A program made the position numbers and the translations under genes. The notes beneath the pieces were generated by a model. It did not search any database. It was not told where the DNA came from and saw nothing but the letters and a program-made list of their open reading frames with translations. Below are positions 1-8,079 of a DNA stretch of 64,000 bases, one piece after another (position 1 is the first letter of the stretch; each line of letters starts with the position of its first letter). Source of the stretch: Brevibacillus borstelensis (lineage in GTDB: Bacteria > Bacillota > Bacilli > Brevibacillales > Brevibacillaceae); NCBI RefSeq assembly GCF_003710865.1, contig NZ_RHHO01000021.1, positions 1-64,000 on the forward strand, written 5' to 3'.

Positions 1-516
1 CTCTTTTGCTTTCAGTTCGTCGCCTTTCCCATCGGGGTCGCCGCTTTTTGGGTCAAGATCGCTGGCTGTAGGATCAAAAGGAGCGCGGGTGTTTTCATGG
101 GCTGGAGTACCGTGCTCCGGGTCTCCGCCTTTGCCTCGGTCATCTCCACCTTTGCCTAGGTCGTCTCCACCTTTGCCCAGGTTGTCTCCACCTTTGCCCC
201 GGTCGTCTCCGCCTCTGCCCAGGTTGTCTCCGCCTTTGCCCCGGTCGTCTCCGCCTCTGCCTAGGTCGTCCCCATCCCCGTGCAAATGGCCCGGTATCCG
301 CCCGTCCCACATACTTTCCGCATATGTCGCGTACATGATCCTGAATCTCATCAGCTCGTCGGGAGGTGCGCCCTCTCTTCTGGTTCCGCCCGAAATCGCA
401 TCATTTCGCTCATCTGCGCGCAGCATGTTTGGCTTTGGCTTGTCTGCCGCATACGTGGCCAGCGGCAGACAAAGAATCATTGCCAGAATCAATAACAAAT
501 AGTGCTTCCGAATCAC
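1..516 (-). CDS. Secreted repeat protein, 3' end outside the window
   Basis: The reading frame is open from a GTG at 516-514 to the window edge (172 codons, no stop). An AAGGAGG site (minus strand, 524-530) lies 7 nt before the GTG. The N-terminus is a clear Sec signal: MIRKHY, then a leucine-rich core, then a signal-peptidase-I-like ATYAA before DKPK. After about 60 ordinary residues come seven 7-residue repeats of pattern D[D/N][L/R]G[K/R]GG, then a Pro/Asp-rich tail. No lipobox, anchor or known domain is visible in the part present. It is probably an exported, highly charged, flexible surface or matrix protein; this is inference. The opposite strand carries a fake proline-rich ORF created by the repeats. 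Confidence 0.72.
   Translation of the reverse strand, partial: MIRKHYLLLILAMILCLPLATYAADKPKPNMLRADERNDAISGGTRREGAPPDELMRFRIMYATYAESMWDGRIPGHLHGDGDDLGRGGDDRGKGGDNLGRGGDDRGKGGDNLGKGGDDLGKGGDDRGKGGDPEHGTPAHENTRAPFDPTASDLDPKSGDPDGKGDELKAKE
122..268. repeat. Seven tandem 21-bp repeats
   Basis: Seven contiguous 21-bp units start at 122, 143, 164, 185, 206, 227 and 248. They differ at only a few positions. Read on the minus strand each unit encodes one D[D/N][L/R]G[K/R]GG heptapeptide. Because 21 is a multiple of 3, gain or loss of units changes protein length without a frameshift. Confidence 0.93.
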
Positions 517-857
517 CAGTGCCCCTCCTTACTCCTCCGGACATTCCTTTTCTGCAATCGTTTCTTTTCCATATGGTAGTATTTGGATGAAAAGGCCACA
601 TGCAGCAAAAGTATGAAAATCCAGTGGGTACAACGGAGCAAGAGGAGGGCTCTTATGCCTGCGAAACAGGAAAAAGGCCGGAGTTAACAATCAATTAATC
701 ATTTTCTCTTTGTGATTAATGGAAGGTAATTTGGAACGCCTGAAGTGCTGGCCACTTCTTTGATACCACTTTCAAGACAGGAGGCGCTCCTGTGAAGACG
801 ATCCTGATAAAAAGATTTTTCACAAGTCGGAAAATATAGAATCCGACTCCTCCTCCG
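517..857. other. Intergenic stretch with small hairpins
   Basis: No convincing gene is seen between the divergent genes. Two short stems stand out: 742-758 (GAAGTG/CACTTC, loop of 5) and 777-793 (ACAGGAG/CTCCTGT, loop of 3). A third stem, 6 bp (GTCGGA/TCCGAC), lies just before the lysE-type promoter. They do not fit a riboswitch class that I recognise. The 60-codon minus-strand ORF here has no ribosome site and looks accidental. Confidence 0.5.
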
Positions 858-866
858 TGTTATGAT
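858..866 (+). promoter_or_regulatory. Extended -10 promoter of the LysE-type gene
   Basis: TGTTATGAT fits an extended -10 (TGnTATAAT). Transcription would start near 873, giving a leader of about 25 nt that contains the GGGAGG ribosome site. No good -35 box is visible, as is usual for extended -10 promoters. Confidence 0.5.
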
Positions 867-897
867 AAACGCCAAAGTCACACAGCGGGAGGTTCGT

Positions 898-1521
898 ATG
901 GAGAATTATTCTTTATTTATTCTGATGTCCATTCTGCTGATCATCCTTCCCGGACCAGACACAGGACTGATTACGCAAAATACACTGGCGGCAGGAAAAC
1001 AGGGGGGCATGAAAACCGTTCTGGGAAGTGCCGGGGGGCTGATGATCCATACGCTCGCAGTTACTCTCGGGCTTTCCTCCATCCTGGTCAAGTCAGCGTT
1101 TCTGTTTTCCATCTTCAAATACGTCGGGGCCATCTATCTGATCTATTTGGGGATTACCTCCCTGTGGTCGCTGCGAAGAAAAGCGACTGGCGGGGATGAG
1201 ACAAGCGAAAATGCCTACAAGCACAAATCTCACTTTTTTCAAGGCTTTCTCACCAATGTGCTGAATCCGAAGGTCGCCGTCTTTTTTCTGACGTTCCTGC
1301 CCCAATTTGTCAAGCCGGGTACCGGCGCCTTTTGGCAATTTCTCGCCATGGGACTTACCTATACGGTCCTGACAGTCATCTGGTTCTTCTTTTATATCCA
1401 TTTCATCAACTGGATTCGGGCCTGGATGAAAAAACCGTCGACACAGCGCGTGATTCAGGGGATGACAGGCGTGGCTCTGCTCGGATTCGGCGTCAAGCTT
1501 GCCTTGGAGAAACAGCCGTAA
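898..1521 (+). CDS. LysE/RhtB family amino-acid exporter
   Basis: This 207-residue membrane protein matches the LysE/RhtB translocator family in length and plan: about six membrane segments, the N-terminal ILLIILPGPD motif (loop after helix 1), GSAGGLMIHT in helix 2, and LGIT followed by NPKVAVFFLTFLPQF in the middle. The family exports amino acids or homoserine-lactone-like compounds with the proton motive force; the substrate cannot be read from sequence. The ATG at 898 is preferred over an in-frame upstream ATG (862) because GGGAGG sits 5 nt before it. It stands alone, with two hairpins behind it (1747-1806). Confidence 0.88.
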   Translation: MENYSLFILMSILLIILPGPDTGLITQNTLAAGKQGGMKTVLGSAGGLMIHTLAVTLGLSSILVKSAFLFSIFKYVGAIYLIYLGITSLWSLRRKATGGDETSENAYKHKSHFFQGFLTNVLNPKVAVFFLTFLPQFVKPGTGAFWQFLAMGLTYTVLTVIWFFFYIHFINWIRAWMKKPSTQRVIQGMTGVALLGFGVKLALEKQP

Positions 1522-1603
1522 ACCGCTGGGGCAAGTTGACATTCGGTAACTGTCATGTCAGAAACGAAGTGAAACGGCAGGCATACAGCCGTCCAAGGGA
1601 AAG

Positions 1604-1673
1604 CTGGTTGCTGGTTGCTGGTTGCTGGTTGCTTGTTTCTTGTTTCTTGTTTCCTGTCTCCTGCTTCCTGATC
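1604..1673. repeat. Ten 7-bp tandem repeat units
   Basis: Four identical CTGGTTG units are followed by three CTTGTTT units and three diverged CCTGTCT/CCTGCTT/CCTGATC units, all in strict 7-bp register. The tract lies in the noncoding gap between the convergent LysE-type and purU genes. Confidence 0.85.
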
Positions 1674-1746
1674 CCGCCCCAGTCTTTTGCCGTAAAAGAA
1701 ATGCAGATGGTTCGACCGCAAGCCAAGATTTTCCAACAAATGTAAA

Positions 1747-1806
1747 CGCCCTTCCTGTCAGGAAGGGCGAAATAGCAAGCTCCCTTCCTTCCTGGAATGG
1801 GAGCTT
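1747..1806. terminator. Tandem hairpins between convergent genes
   Basis: 1747-1769 is a near-perfect palindrome (CGCCCTTCC, 5-nt loop, GGAAGGGCG). 1777-1806 forms a second stem (AAGCTCCC/GGGAGCTT with an inner TTCC/GGAA). Neither has a long T tract, but their place between the convergent stops at 1521 and 1871 suggests bidirectional termination. Confidence 0.55.
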
Positions 1807-1870
1807 CTCTGTATCTGCGAAAATATAAGCTCACGGATGGAGCGCTTTCTCGCCTTATCCTTTGAGGCCG

Positions 1871-2770
1871 TTACGGGAAAACAATCGTCTTGTTGCCATA
1901 CACCAGTACACGGTCCTCCAGATGCCAGCCGACGGCACGCGCCAGCACGGTCCGCTCTACCTGACGCCCCAACTGCTTGAGCGTTTCCACATCCTCCTGA
2001 TGCGTCACTCTCTGCACATCCTGCTCGATGATCGGGCCTGCGTCCAGCTCCTCCGTCACGTAGTGGGCTGTCGCTCCGATCAGCTTAACGCCGCGGCGGT
2101 ACGCCTGTTCATAAGGCTTGGCTCCGACGAATGCAGGCAGGAACGAATGGTGAATGTTGATGATTTGCATCGGGTACTCCTGCAAGAAGCGCGGGGACAA
2201 AATCTGCATGTAGCGAGCCAGCACCAGAAAGTCGACATTGTCCGGCACAGCGGCCAACTGGGCTTCCTCCGCCTCGGCCTTGCGATCCTTGAGGACGGGA
2301 ATGTGCCGATATGGAATGCCAAAGGACTCCACCGTCTCTTTCATGTCTGGATGGTTGCTGATGACGACCTCGATGTCGGCATGCAGGGCACCCGACTTCC
2401 ACAGCCAGAGCAATTCGAGCAAACAGTGGTCTTCCTTGGAAACGAAGATGGCCATTTTTTTGCGTCGGTTGGCCTCGACCAGCGACCATTCCATCGAAAA
2501 GCTTTCCGCGACCGGGCGGAACGATTCCTTGATCGCTTCATAGCGCTCGGCCAGATTGACGACGTCGAATTCGATGCGCATGAAAAAGCGGCCTGTTTCC
2601 GGGTCGGTCGTGTACTGGTCGGACTGAACGATATTGGCTCCCTGTTCGAACAGGAAATGGGATACAGCGGCGACGATCCCGGCGCGATCGGGGCAGGAAA
2701 TCAGCATGCGGGCCCGATCCTTGTTCTTTTGCCGGTACGCCAGCCATTCTCTCTCTGACAAAAGATGCAT
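1871..2770 (-). CDS. purU: Formyltetrahydrofolate deformylase
   Basis: The 299-residue protein hydrolyses 10-formyl-THF to THF and formate, balancing one-carbon pools and feeding formate to purine synthesis. It has the family's two parts: an N-terminal ACT-like regulatory domain (about residues 20-95, starting ISCPDRAGIVAAVSHFL) and a formyltransferase catalytic domain with NIHHSFLP and GATAHYVTEELDAGPII, which hold the conserved His and Asp. Length is typical. The ATG at 2770 has a GGAGGAG site 6-7 nt upstream. It is monocistronic. Confidence 0.95.
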   Translation of the reverse strand: MHLLSEREWLAYRQKNKDRARMLISCPDRAGIVAAVSHFLFEQGANIVQSDQYTTDPETGRFFMRIEFDVVNLAERYEAIKESFRPVAESFSMEWSLVEANRRKKMAIFVSKEDHCLLELLWLWKSGALHADIEVVISNHPDMKETVESFGIPYRHIPVLKDRKAEAEEAQLAAVPDNVDFLVLARYMQILSPRFLQEYPMQIINIHHSFLPAFVGAKPYEQAYRRGVKLIGATAHYVTEELDAGPIIEQDVQRVTHQEDVETLKQLGRQVERTVLARAVGWHLEDRVLVYGNKTIVFP

Positions 2771-2923
2771 GGTTCTACTCCTCCAACTTTGTTTGAAAAT
2801 GTTTTTGACATTATATCATGTCCGACATTGATGCTCCGAGCGAACTTTTTTGATTGGCATGTAATAAAGAAGGCTTTGCTCAAACCTTAGTGGAGGAGAT
2901 GAAAAAGGAGAAAACTGCTCAGG

Positions 2924-3076
2924 ATGCTGTTTGAAGAAGTAACAAACCTATTTGAAAAACCTCCCGTTCCCGCTTGTTTGAAAGAGGAATTCCAAATAGC
3001 TGAAGCGAACATCTTTTACAAAAATTTTACCGAAGAGGAGAAGCAAAATGCCGCAACCGCTGTTAAAAGGGATTGA
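2924..3076 (+). CDS. Possible small ORF overlapping the VOC gene
   Basis: An unlisted 50-codon frame starts MLFEEVTNLFEKPPVP and ends 29 nt inside the next gene. AAGGAG lies 13 nt upstream, rather far. Composition is protein-like (acidic, helical, ends EEEKQNAATAVKRD). It could be a leader peptide coupled to the VOC gene, a remnant of a longer gene, or chance. Confidence 0.3.
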   Translation: MLFEEVTNLFEKPPVPACLKEEFQIAEANIFYKNFTEEEKQNAATAVKRD

Positions 3077-3425
3077 AGGTGTATTTATTCCGGTCAAAAA
3101 CCCTGGATTATCTGCCAAGTGGTACGAAGAAAAATTGGGCTTCAAACTTCTTTATGTGGAAGCAGAAGCGGCCGTTTTGAAGATTTCAGATGAGTCAAAA
3201 ACGGTCGTATGCCTTGTAAAAACGGTACAACACCAGCCGATGGAGTTTCCCGAAAATAACTTCGGCGTAGGCAAATACTACAACTTTATTTCGGATGACA
3301 TTGAAAAAACTCACCAGCTTTTGATTGAGCAGGGAGTGAAAGTCAATTCGATTGGCGGTGAAGGGGCTACCCGATTTTTTACTTTTTACGACCCGGACGG
3401 AAATCCTTTAGGGGTTTGCCGATAG
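3048..3425 (+). CDS. VOC (glyoxalase/bleomycin-resistance) family protein
   Basis: This 125-residue protein has the paired beta-alpha-beta-beta-beta modules of the vicinal-oxygen-chelate fold: GVFIPVKNPGLSAKWYEEKLGF opens the first, and YNFISDDIEKTHQLLIEQGVKV plus FFTFYDPDGNPLGVC close the second. Family members are metal-dependent glyoxalases, dioxygenases, or drug-binding proteins. Only some usual metal ligands are recognisable, so a binding or accessory role is as likely as catalysis. A GAGGAG site precedes the ATG at 3048. Confidence 0.8.
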   Translation: MPQPLLKGIEGVFIPVKNPGLSAKWYEEKLGFKLLYVEAEAAVLKISDESKTVVCLVKTVQHQPMEFPENNFGVGKYYNFISDDIEKTHQLLIEQGVKVNSIGGEGATRFFTFYDPDGNPLGVCR

Positions 3426-3736
3426 CTGAAAAAACAAAGTGCTTAACCAGTGTGTTTTTCAACTACCTTCTCAAGATGAACGCTCGCTCGTTTTCGGCTG
3501 CTTCATGAAGGAAGAGTCCGCCTCTATGACCGGCAAATGATTGAATTTTACAAAGGAGAAATGAAAGAGCCCCAGGACTTTCTTGGTCCCGGAGCCTTTA
3601 TCCACCTAAGTTCTTTTCAATCCTGAATCCTGCCTCAGATTGATTTCCATCTGATAAGTCACGCATAGTATGGTGAGATTACCCGGATTTCTTTTAAACA
3701 TCAGATCCTCTGATCTTTCTCCTGTCCTTGGACCCG
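3426..3736. other. Intergenic stretch with a possible decayed gene end
   Basis: No complete gene is seen. From about 3480 to 3623 the plus strand has an open frame without a start, reading LYDRQMIEFYKGEMKEP and ending at TGA 3621-3623. Just upstream another frame reads LPSQDERSLVFGCFMKE. The two could be one frameshifted gene remnant. A weak hairpin (AGATC/GATCT near 3704-3717) may end the DUF779 operon. Confidence 0.3.
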
Positions 3737-4090
3737 CTATACTCCCCCCTGCCCTTCCTCCTCCGTAAAACAGCGCGAACGAGTGAGGAACCTGACGCCG
3801 TGAGGAGCTTCCAGAGAAAAGCCGCTGCCCCTGCCGACTACGACGTCGATGATAAGCTGCGTGTGCTTCCAGTATTCGTACTGCGCTGCTCCGATGTAGA
3901 ACGGACAGCCGCCGATTTCCCCGAGGAGCACGTCTTGATCGCCCACCCGGAACTCCCCTTGGGGATAGCACATCGGAGCGCTGCCATCGCAGCAGCCGCC
4001 TGACTGGTGAAACATGAGCGGGCCATGCTGCTCTCGGAGCTTGTCGATCCAGACCAGCGCTTCCGGAGTCGCTACTACCTTTTGGACCAT
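3737..4090 (-). CDS. DUF779 family protein
   Basis: A 117-residue protein of the DUF779 family, typically encoded beside aldehyde dehydrogenases of the acetaldehyde-oxidising type. It has the family's cysteine-rich HQSGGCCDGSAPMC segment and later GGCPFYIG. The cysteines suggest a metal or redox role, but its biochemistry is not established. It is the last gene of the adhA-aldehyde dehydrogenase-DUF779 operon, 35 nt after the dehydrogenase stop. The ATG at 4090 has GGAGG 8 nt upstream; a GTG directly before it (4093) is the alternative. Confidence 0.85.
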   Translation of the reverse strand: MVQKVVATPEALVWIDKLREQHGPLMFHQSGGCCDGSAPMCYPQGEFRVGDQDVLLGEIGGCPFYIGAAQYEYWKHTQLIIDVVVGRGSGFSLEAPHGVRFLTRSRCFTEEEGQGGV

Positions 4091-4125
4091 CACTTTGCCC
4101 TCCGTATGATGACTTCTCTCACCAA

Positions 4126-5646
4126 TTAGAAAAATCCGAGTGCATTCGGGCTGTAGCTGACCAGCAGGTTTTTCGTTTGCTGATAGTGGCCGAGCATCAT
4201 CTTGTGCGTTTCACGGCCGATGCCTGACTGTTTGTATCCGCCAAAGGCCGCGTGGGCCGGGTAGGCGTGATAGCAGTTGGTCCAGACACGGCCCGCCTGG
4301 ATTCCGCGTCCGAGCCGGTAAGCCGTGTTGATGTCACGCGTCCAGACGCCTGCGCCGAGGCCGTAGAGCGTGTCGTTGGCGATCGCCAGCGCTTCGTCAA
4401 AATCCGCAAAGGAAGTGACCGACACGACTGGTCCAAAGATTTCCTCCTGGAAAATGCGCATGCTGTTGTTCCCGGCGAAGATCGTCGGCTTCACATAGTA
4501 TCCGTCCGCCAGATCGCCCGGCAGCACATTTCGCTCGCCCCCGGTGAGCACCTCTGCCCCTTCCTGCTTGCCGATATCGATGTAGGAAAGAATTTTCTCT
4601 AGCTGATCGCTGGACGCTTGGGCCCCGATCATCGTCTCCGTATCCAGCGGGTTGCCTTGTTTGATTTGTTTGGTCCGCTCGACGGCTCTCTCGATGAACT
4701 CCCCGTAAAAGCTTTGCTGTACCAAGGCGCGGGACGGGCAGGTGCACACTTCGCCCTGATTGAGGGCGAACATCGTGAAGCCTTCCAGGGCTTTGTCGGC
4801 AAAAGCATCCTGCTGGTCAAAGACATCTTTGAAAAAGATATTCGGAGACTTGCCGCCCAGCTCCAGCGTCACGGGAATGATGTTCTCGGAAGCGTACTGC
4901 ATGATCAGACGCCCTGTCGTGGTTTCCCCGGTAAAGGCGATCTTGGCGATTCTCTTGTTGGTGGCGAGCGGCTTCCCTGCCTCGATGCCGAAGCCGTTGA
5001 CCACGTTGACCACGCCGGGCGGCAGCAGGTCCCCGATGAGCTCCATCAGCACCATGATGCTGGCGGGTGTCTGCTCTGCCGGCTTCAGGACGACGCAGTT
5101 GCCTGCCGCCAGCGCCGGAGCCAGCTTCCACGTCGCCATCAAGAGCGGGAAATTCCAGGGGATGATCTGCCCCACCACGCCCAGCGGTTCATGGAAATGG
5201 TAGGCGACCGTGTCATTGTCGATTTGGCTGATGGTTCCCTCCTGGGCCCGAACGACACCGGCAAAATAGCGGAAATGGTCGATGGCAAGCGGCAGGTCGG
5301 CATTGAGCGTCTCGCGAATCGGCTTGCCGTTGTCCCACGTCTCCGCCACGGCCAGCATCTCCAGATTTGCCTCCATCCGGTCTGCGATCCGGTTTAAAAT
5401 AAGGGCTCGCTCTGCGACAGACGTACTGCCCCACGCTGTCTTTGCAGCATGGGCAGCGTCCAGGGCCTTTTCAATGTCTTCCGCCCGGGACCGGGCTACC
5501 TCGCAGAACACCTTTCCATTGACCGGGGAAACGTTTTCAAAATACTCCTCCTGTACAGGAGCTACCCACTCGCCGCCAATATAGTTTTCATAGCGCGTGC
5601 GAAACGTTACTTTGCTGGCGGGTTGTCCCGGCTGTGTGTAGATCAT
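4126..5646 (-). CDS. NAD-dependent aldehyde dehydrogenase (acetaldehyde type)
   Basis: This 506-residue enzyme oxidises aldehydes to acids with NAD. It carries the family hallmarks: [25 protein letters not shown]-like FTGETTTG at the cofactor site, the catalytic Glu in LELGGKSPN, and the catalytic Cys in [11 protein letters not shown]. The Cys-Thr-Cys context and the DUF779 neighbour are typical of the AldA/ExaC acetaldehyde group. With the upstream alcohol dehydrogenase it forms a two-step alcohol-to-acid route. The ATG at 5646 is preferred because GGGAGG lies 10 nt before it; the longer frame from 5664 has no such site. Confidence 0.92.
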   Translation of the reverse strand: MIYTQPGQPASKVTFRTRYENYIGGEWVAPVQEEYFENVSPVNGKVFCEVARSRAEDIEKALDAAHAAKTAWGSTSVAERALILNRIADRMEANLEMLAVAETWDNGKPIRETLNADLPLAIDHFRYFAGVVRAQEGTISQIDNDTVAYHFHEPLGVVGQIIPWNFPLLMATWKLAPALAAGNCVVLKPAEQTPASIMVLMELIGDLLPPGVVNVVNGFGIEAGKPLATNKRIAKIAFTGETTTGRLIMQYASENIIPVTLELGGKSPNIFFKDVFDQQDAFADKALEGFTMFALNQGEVCTCPSRALVQQSFYGEFIERAVERTKQIKQGNPLDTETMIGAQASSDQLEKILSYIDIGKQEGAEVLTGGERNVLPGDLADGYYVKPTIFAGNNSMRIFQEEIFGPVVSVTSFADFDEALAIANDTLYGLGAGVWTRDINTAYRLGRGIQAGRVWTNCYHAYPAHAAFGGYKQSGIGRETHKMMLGHYQQTKNLLVSYSPNALGFF

Positions 5647-5675
5647 CCTCAAAATCCCTCCCATAAATTACCCGC

Positions 5676-6689
5676 TTACTCCATCGTCAGAACGACGCGT
5701 CCGTTGATCTGTCCTTTTACCATCCGGTCAAACACTTCGTTGATCTTGTCGAGCGGCTGTGTCTCGATAATGGCCTTCACTTTTCCCCGGGCGGCGAATT
5801 CAAGCGCCTCCTGCATATCCTTGCGCGTGCCGACAATCGACCCTTTTACCGAAACGCCGTTCAATACGGTGTCAAAGATCGGGATCGGCAGCTCGTCATT
5901 GGGCAGACCGACGACGACGACTGAGCCCCCGCGCCGAACGGAACGGTACGCCTGTTCAAAAGCCTTTTTGGTAACGGCAACACTGATCGCTGCATGCGCG
6001 CCGCCGATCTCTTCGGAAATCGCCTGAACCGGATCGACCTTGGCCCCGTTCACCGTGACATCGGCTCCCAGTTCTTTGGCCAGCTCCAGCTTCTCATCGT
6101 GGATGTCCACCGCCGCCACGTTGTAGCCCATCGCCTTGGCGTACTGGAGCGCCAAATGTCCCAGTCCTCCAATGCCGTAAATCGCCACCCACTCGCCCGG
6201 CTTTACATTTGCTACCTTGAGCGCCTTGTATGTCGTGACGCCGGCGCAAAGGATCGGAGCTGCATCCACATCGCTGATTCCGTCCGGGATTTTGGCTACA
6301 TAGGCTGCCGGAGCCTTGCAGTACTCCGCATAGCCGCCGTCCACCGAGTATCCGCCGTTCTGCTGTTTCTGGCACAGCGTTTCCCAGCCGGTCAGGCAGT
6401 AGTCGCACTCGCCGCAGGCAGAGTACAGCCAGGGGATGCCCACACGGTCTCCCACCTTCAAGGAGGCGACTCCCTCTCCCACTTTTTCGACGACCCCGAC
6501 GCCTTCGTGACCGGGAATGACCGGAAGCTTCGGCTTGACGGGCCAGTCCCCGTGAGCTGCGTGCAGATCCGTATGGCAGACGCCGCATGCTTTGATCCTT
6601 ACCAGCACCTCCCCTGGACCAATTTCTGGAACAGGCACTTCCTTCACTTCCAATTTCTCGTGAAACTGATTGACGACTGCTGCTTTCAT
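5676..6689 (-). CDS. adhA: Zinc-dependent alcohol dehydrogenase (ADH-T type)
   Basis: The 337-residue protein has the length of the Geobacillus ADH-T enzyme and interconverts primary alcohols and aldehydes with NAD. Visible are catalytic zinc ligands Cys38 and His61 ([15 protein letters not shown]), the structural zinc loop CGECDYC, and the Rossmann motif GIGGLGH. AAGGAGGG lies before the ATG at 6689, ruling out the longer frame from 6821. It is the first gene of a three-gene operon and starts about 40 nt downstream of a sigma-54 promoter (6738-6754), so expression should depend on RpoN and an enhancer-binding protein, most likely the one encoded at 9362-10804. Confidence 0.93.
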   Translation of the reverse strand: MKAAVVNQFHEKLEVKEVPVPEIGPGEVLVRIKACGVCHTDLHAAHGDWPVKPKLPVIPGHEGVGVVEKVGEGVASLKVGDRVGIPWLYSACGECDYCLTGWETLCQKQQNGGYSVDGGYAEYCKAPAAYVAKIPDGISDVDAAPILCAGVTTYKALKVANVKPGEWVAIYGIGGLGHLALQYAKAMGYNVAAVDIHDEKLELAKELGADVTVNGAKVDPVQAISEEIGGAHAAISVAVTKKAFEQAYRSVRRGGSVVVVGLPNDELPIPIFDTVLNGVSVKGSIVGTRKDMQEALEFAARGKVKAIIETQPLDKINEVFDRMVKGQINGRVVLTME

Positions 6690-6737
6690 GAAGAATCCCT
6701 CCTTGAAAATTGAGTGGGTCACTCTGGAGTTTTCTTC

Positions 6738-6754
6738 ATGCAACCAACATGCCA
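6738..6754 (-). promoter_or_regulatory. Sigma-54 (-24/-12) promoter of adhA
   Basis: On the minus strand TGGCATGTTGGTTGCAT matches the RpoN consensus (TGGCAY, then TTGCW) with the invariant GG and GC exactly 10 nt apart. The predicted start is near 6728, giving a leader of about 40 nt that includes the adhA ribosome site. A regulator with the sigma-54-contacting GAFTGA loop is encoded nearby. Confidence 0.8.
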
Positions 6755-6796
6755 GTTCTAAATAATACCAATTTTCAGGAAAAATATGCAGGTTCG

Positions 6797-6851
6797 GCCA
6801 AAATTTTGGCACCCGGGACAAAATAACGGCCCATCAGCCGACGATTTGTCC
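6797..6851. promoter_or_regulatory. Palindromes suited to be upstream activator sites
   Basis: 6797-6810 (GCCAAAATTTTGGC) is a perfect 14-bp palindrome. 6816-6822 and 6845-6851 (GGACAAA and TTTGTCC) form an inverted repeat. Their centres lie about 75 and 105 bp upstream of the predicted sigma-54 start, the usual range for enhancer-binding proteins. Assignment to the regulator at 9362 is inference. Confidence 0.45.
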
Positions 6852-6881
6852 TTGGAAACGATTTCAGGCATATATTACAAT
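6852..6881 (+). promoter_or_regulatory. Probable sigma-A promoter of the rightward operon
   Basis: TTGGAA (6852-6857) and TACAAT (6876-6881) are 18 bp apart, upstream of the iron alcohol dehydrogenase gene. No GG-N10-GC sigma-54 pattern exists on this strand in the gap. The -35 box touches one arm of the inverted repeat at 6845-6851, so the same protein could repress this promoter. Confidence 0.5.
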
Positions 6882-6922
6882 GAAAACGAGAACAGCTAAT
6901 TTGGAAATAAAGGGGTGTTCAG

Positions 6923-8071
6923 ATGCAAATATCCAAGTTCGCCACTCCGGAAATCATTTTTGGCAACCAGTCGATCAGCCAGATCGGGGAAAGCTTGAGC
7001 CGCTTGGGCGCCAGAAAGGTCTTTCTCGTCAGCGACCCGGGAGTCCTTGATGCCGGATGGGCAGAGCAGGCCATCAAGCATATAAAAGAGAGCAACCTGG
7101 ATTACCACCTCTGGACCCATGTGACCCCCAATCCGAAAGACTACGAGGTTCACGCCGGTGCCGCGGAATACCGTGACCACGAATGCAACGCCATCGTCGG
7201 CGTCGGCGGAGGCAGCGCGATGGATGCAGCCAAAGCAATCGCTCTGCTCGGTACAAACGACGGAAGCATTCTTCAATACGAAGGCGTGGACAAAATCGAA
7301 CGGCCTCTGCCGCCCATGGTGATGCTTCCGACCACAGCCGGTTCCGGCTCTGAGGTTTCGCAATTTTCAATCATCGTCGACTCTGCCCGCAAGGTGAAAA
7401 TGGCAATCATCTCCAAGTCGCTGATTCCCGACATCGCGATCATCGATCCACAGACGCTGATGACAAAGGACGGCCGGCTGACTGCCAACACCGGCATCGA
7501 TGCCCTGACCCATGCTATCGAATCTTACATTTCGCTGGCCGCCACGCCGCTAACCGAAGTGCTCTCTCTTTCCGCGATGCGGATCATCTCCCAAAACCTG
7601 CGGCCTTCTGTTGCCAGCCAATACAATCTCGAAGCCAAGCAAGCGATGGCGATGGCCAGTCTGCAAGCCGGCATCGCCTTTTCCAACGCCATTTTAGGGG
7701 CCGTTCACGCCATGTCGCATCAGCTCGGAGGCCTGCTGGATACTCCACACGGCGAGGTGAACGCGATTCTGCTTCCCTACGTGCTGGAATACAATTACAT
7801 TGCCGCTCCGGAAAAATACCGCAAGATGGCGGAAGCGATGGGTGAAAACGTCGCCGGACTCAGCCTCCACGATGCTTCGCGGCTGATGATGAAAGCCGTT
7901 ACCAATCTCACCGGCGACCTGCAGATCCCTGTCACTTTGTCCGAATTGGGCCTGCAGCCCGAGCATATCGAGCTATTGAGCCGCAACGCCGTTCAGGACG
8001 TATGCATGGCCACCAATCCCCGCGACATGAGCGCAGAAGACGTCAAGGCCCTGTTCCAAAAAGCCATGTAG
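6923..8071 (+). CDS. Iron-containing alcohol dehydrogenase
   Basis: The 382-residue enzyme belongs to the group III (iron-activated) alcohol dehydrogenases. It has the NAD-binding GVGGGSAMDAAKAIA loop, the TTAGSGSEVS segment, DALTHAIESYIS, and the metal-binding histidine block HAMSHQLGG...DTPHGEVNA. It starts at ATG 6923 after an AAAGGGG site and is the first gene of an operon with the kinase, whose GGAGG site overlaps this stop codon. It may sense or use the same alcohols as AdhA on the other side of the shared 230-bp control region. Confidence 0.92.
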   Translation: MQISKFATPEIIFGNQSISQIGESLSRLGARKVFLVSDPGVLDAGWAEQAIKHIKESNLDYHLWTHVTPNPKDYEVHAGAAEYRDHECNAIVGVGGGSAMDAAKAIALLGTNDGSILQYEGVDKIERPLPPMVMLPTTAGSGSEVSQFSIIVDSARKVKMAIISKSLIPDIAIIDPQTLMTKDGRLTANTGIDALTHAIESYISLAATPLTEVLSLSAMRIISQNLRPSVASQYNLEAKQAMAMASLQAGIAFSNAILGAVHAMSHQLGGLLDTPHGEVNAILLPYVLEYNYIAAPEKYRKMAEAMGENVAGLSLHDASRLMMKAVTNLTGDLQIPVTLSELGLQPEHIELLSRNAVQDVCMATNPRDMSAEDVKALFQKAM

Positions 8072-8079
8072 GAGGACGT

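Noticed and set aside
122..268. CRISPR-like array
   Set aside because: The 21-bp units are directly adjacent with no spacers and lie in a coding frame.
89..502. Plus-strand proline-rich ORF (SPPLPR repeats)
   Set aside because: It has no ribosome site and is the antisense reading of the 21-bp repeats. The minus-strand frame has a start, ribosome site and signal peptide.
600..860. Riboswitch before the LysE-type gene
   Set aside because: Several small stems are present but no class consensus fits, and they lie upstream of the likely promoter at 858-866.
1862..2758. 298-codon ORF opposite purU
   Set aside because: It mirrors the purU gene, has no ribosome site and no recognisable domain.
6811..6826. 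A sigma-54 promoter toward the iron-ADH gene (TGGCAC near 6807)
   Set aside because: TGGCAC is present, but the GC needed 10 bp after GG is missing.
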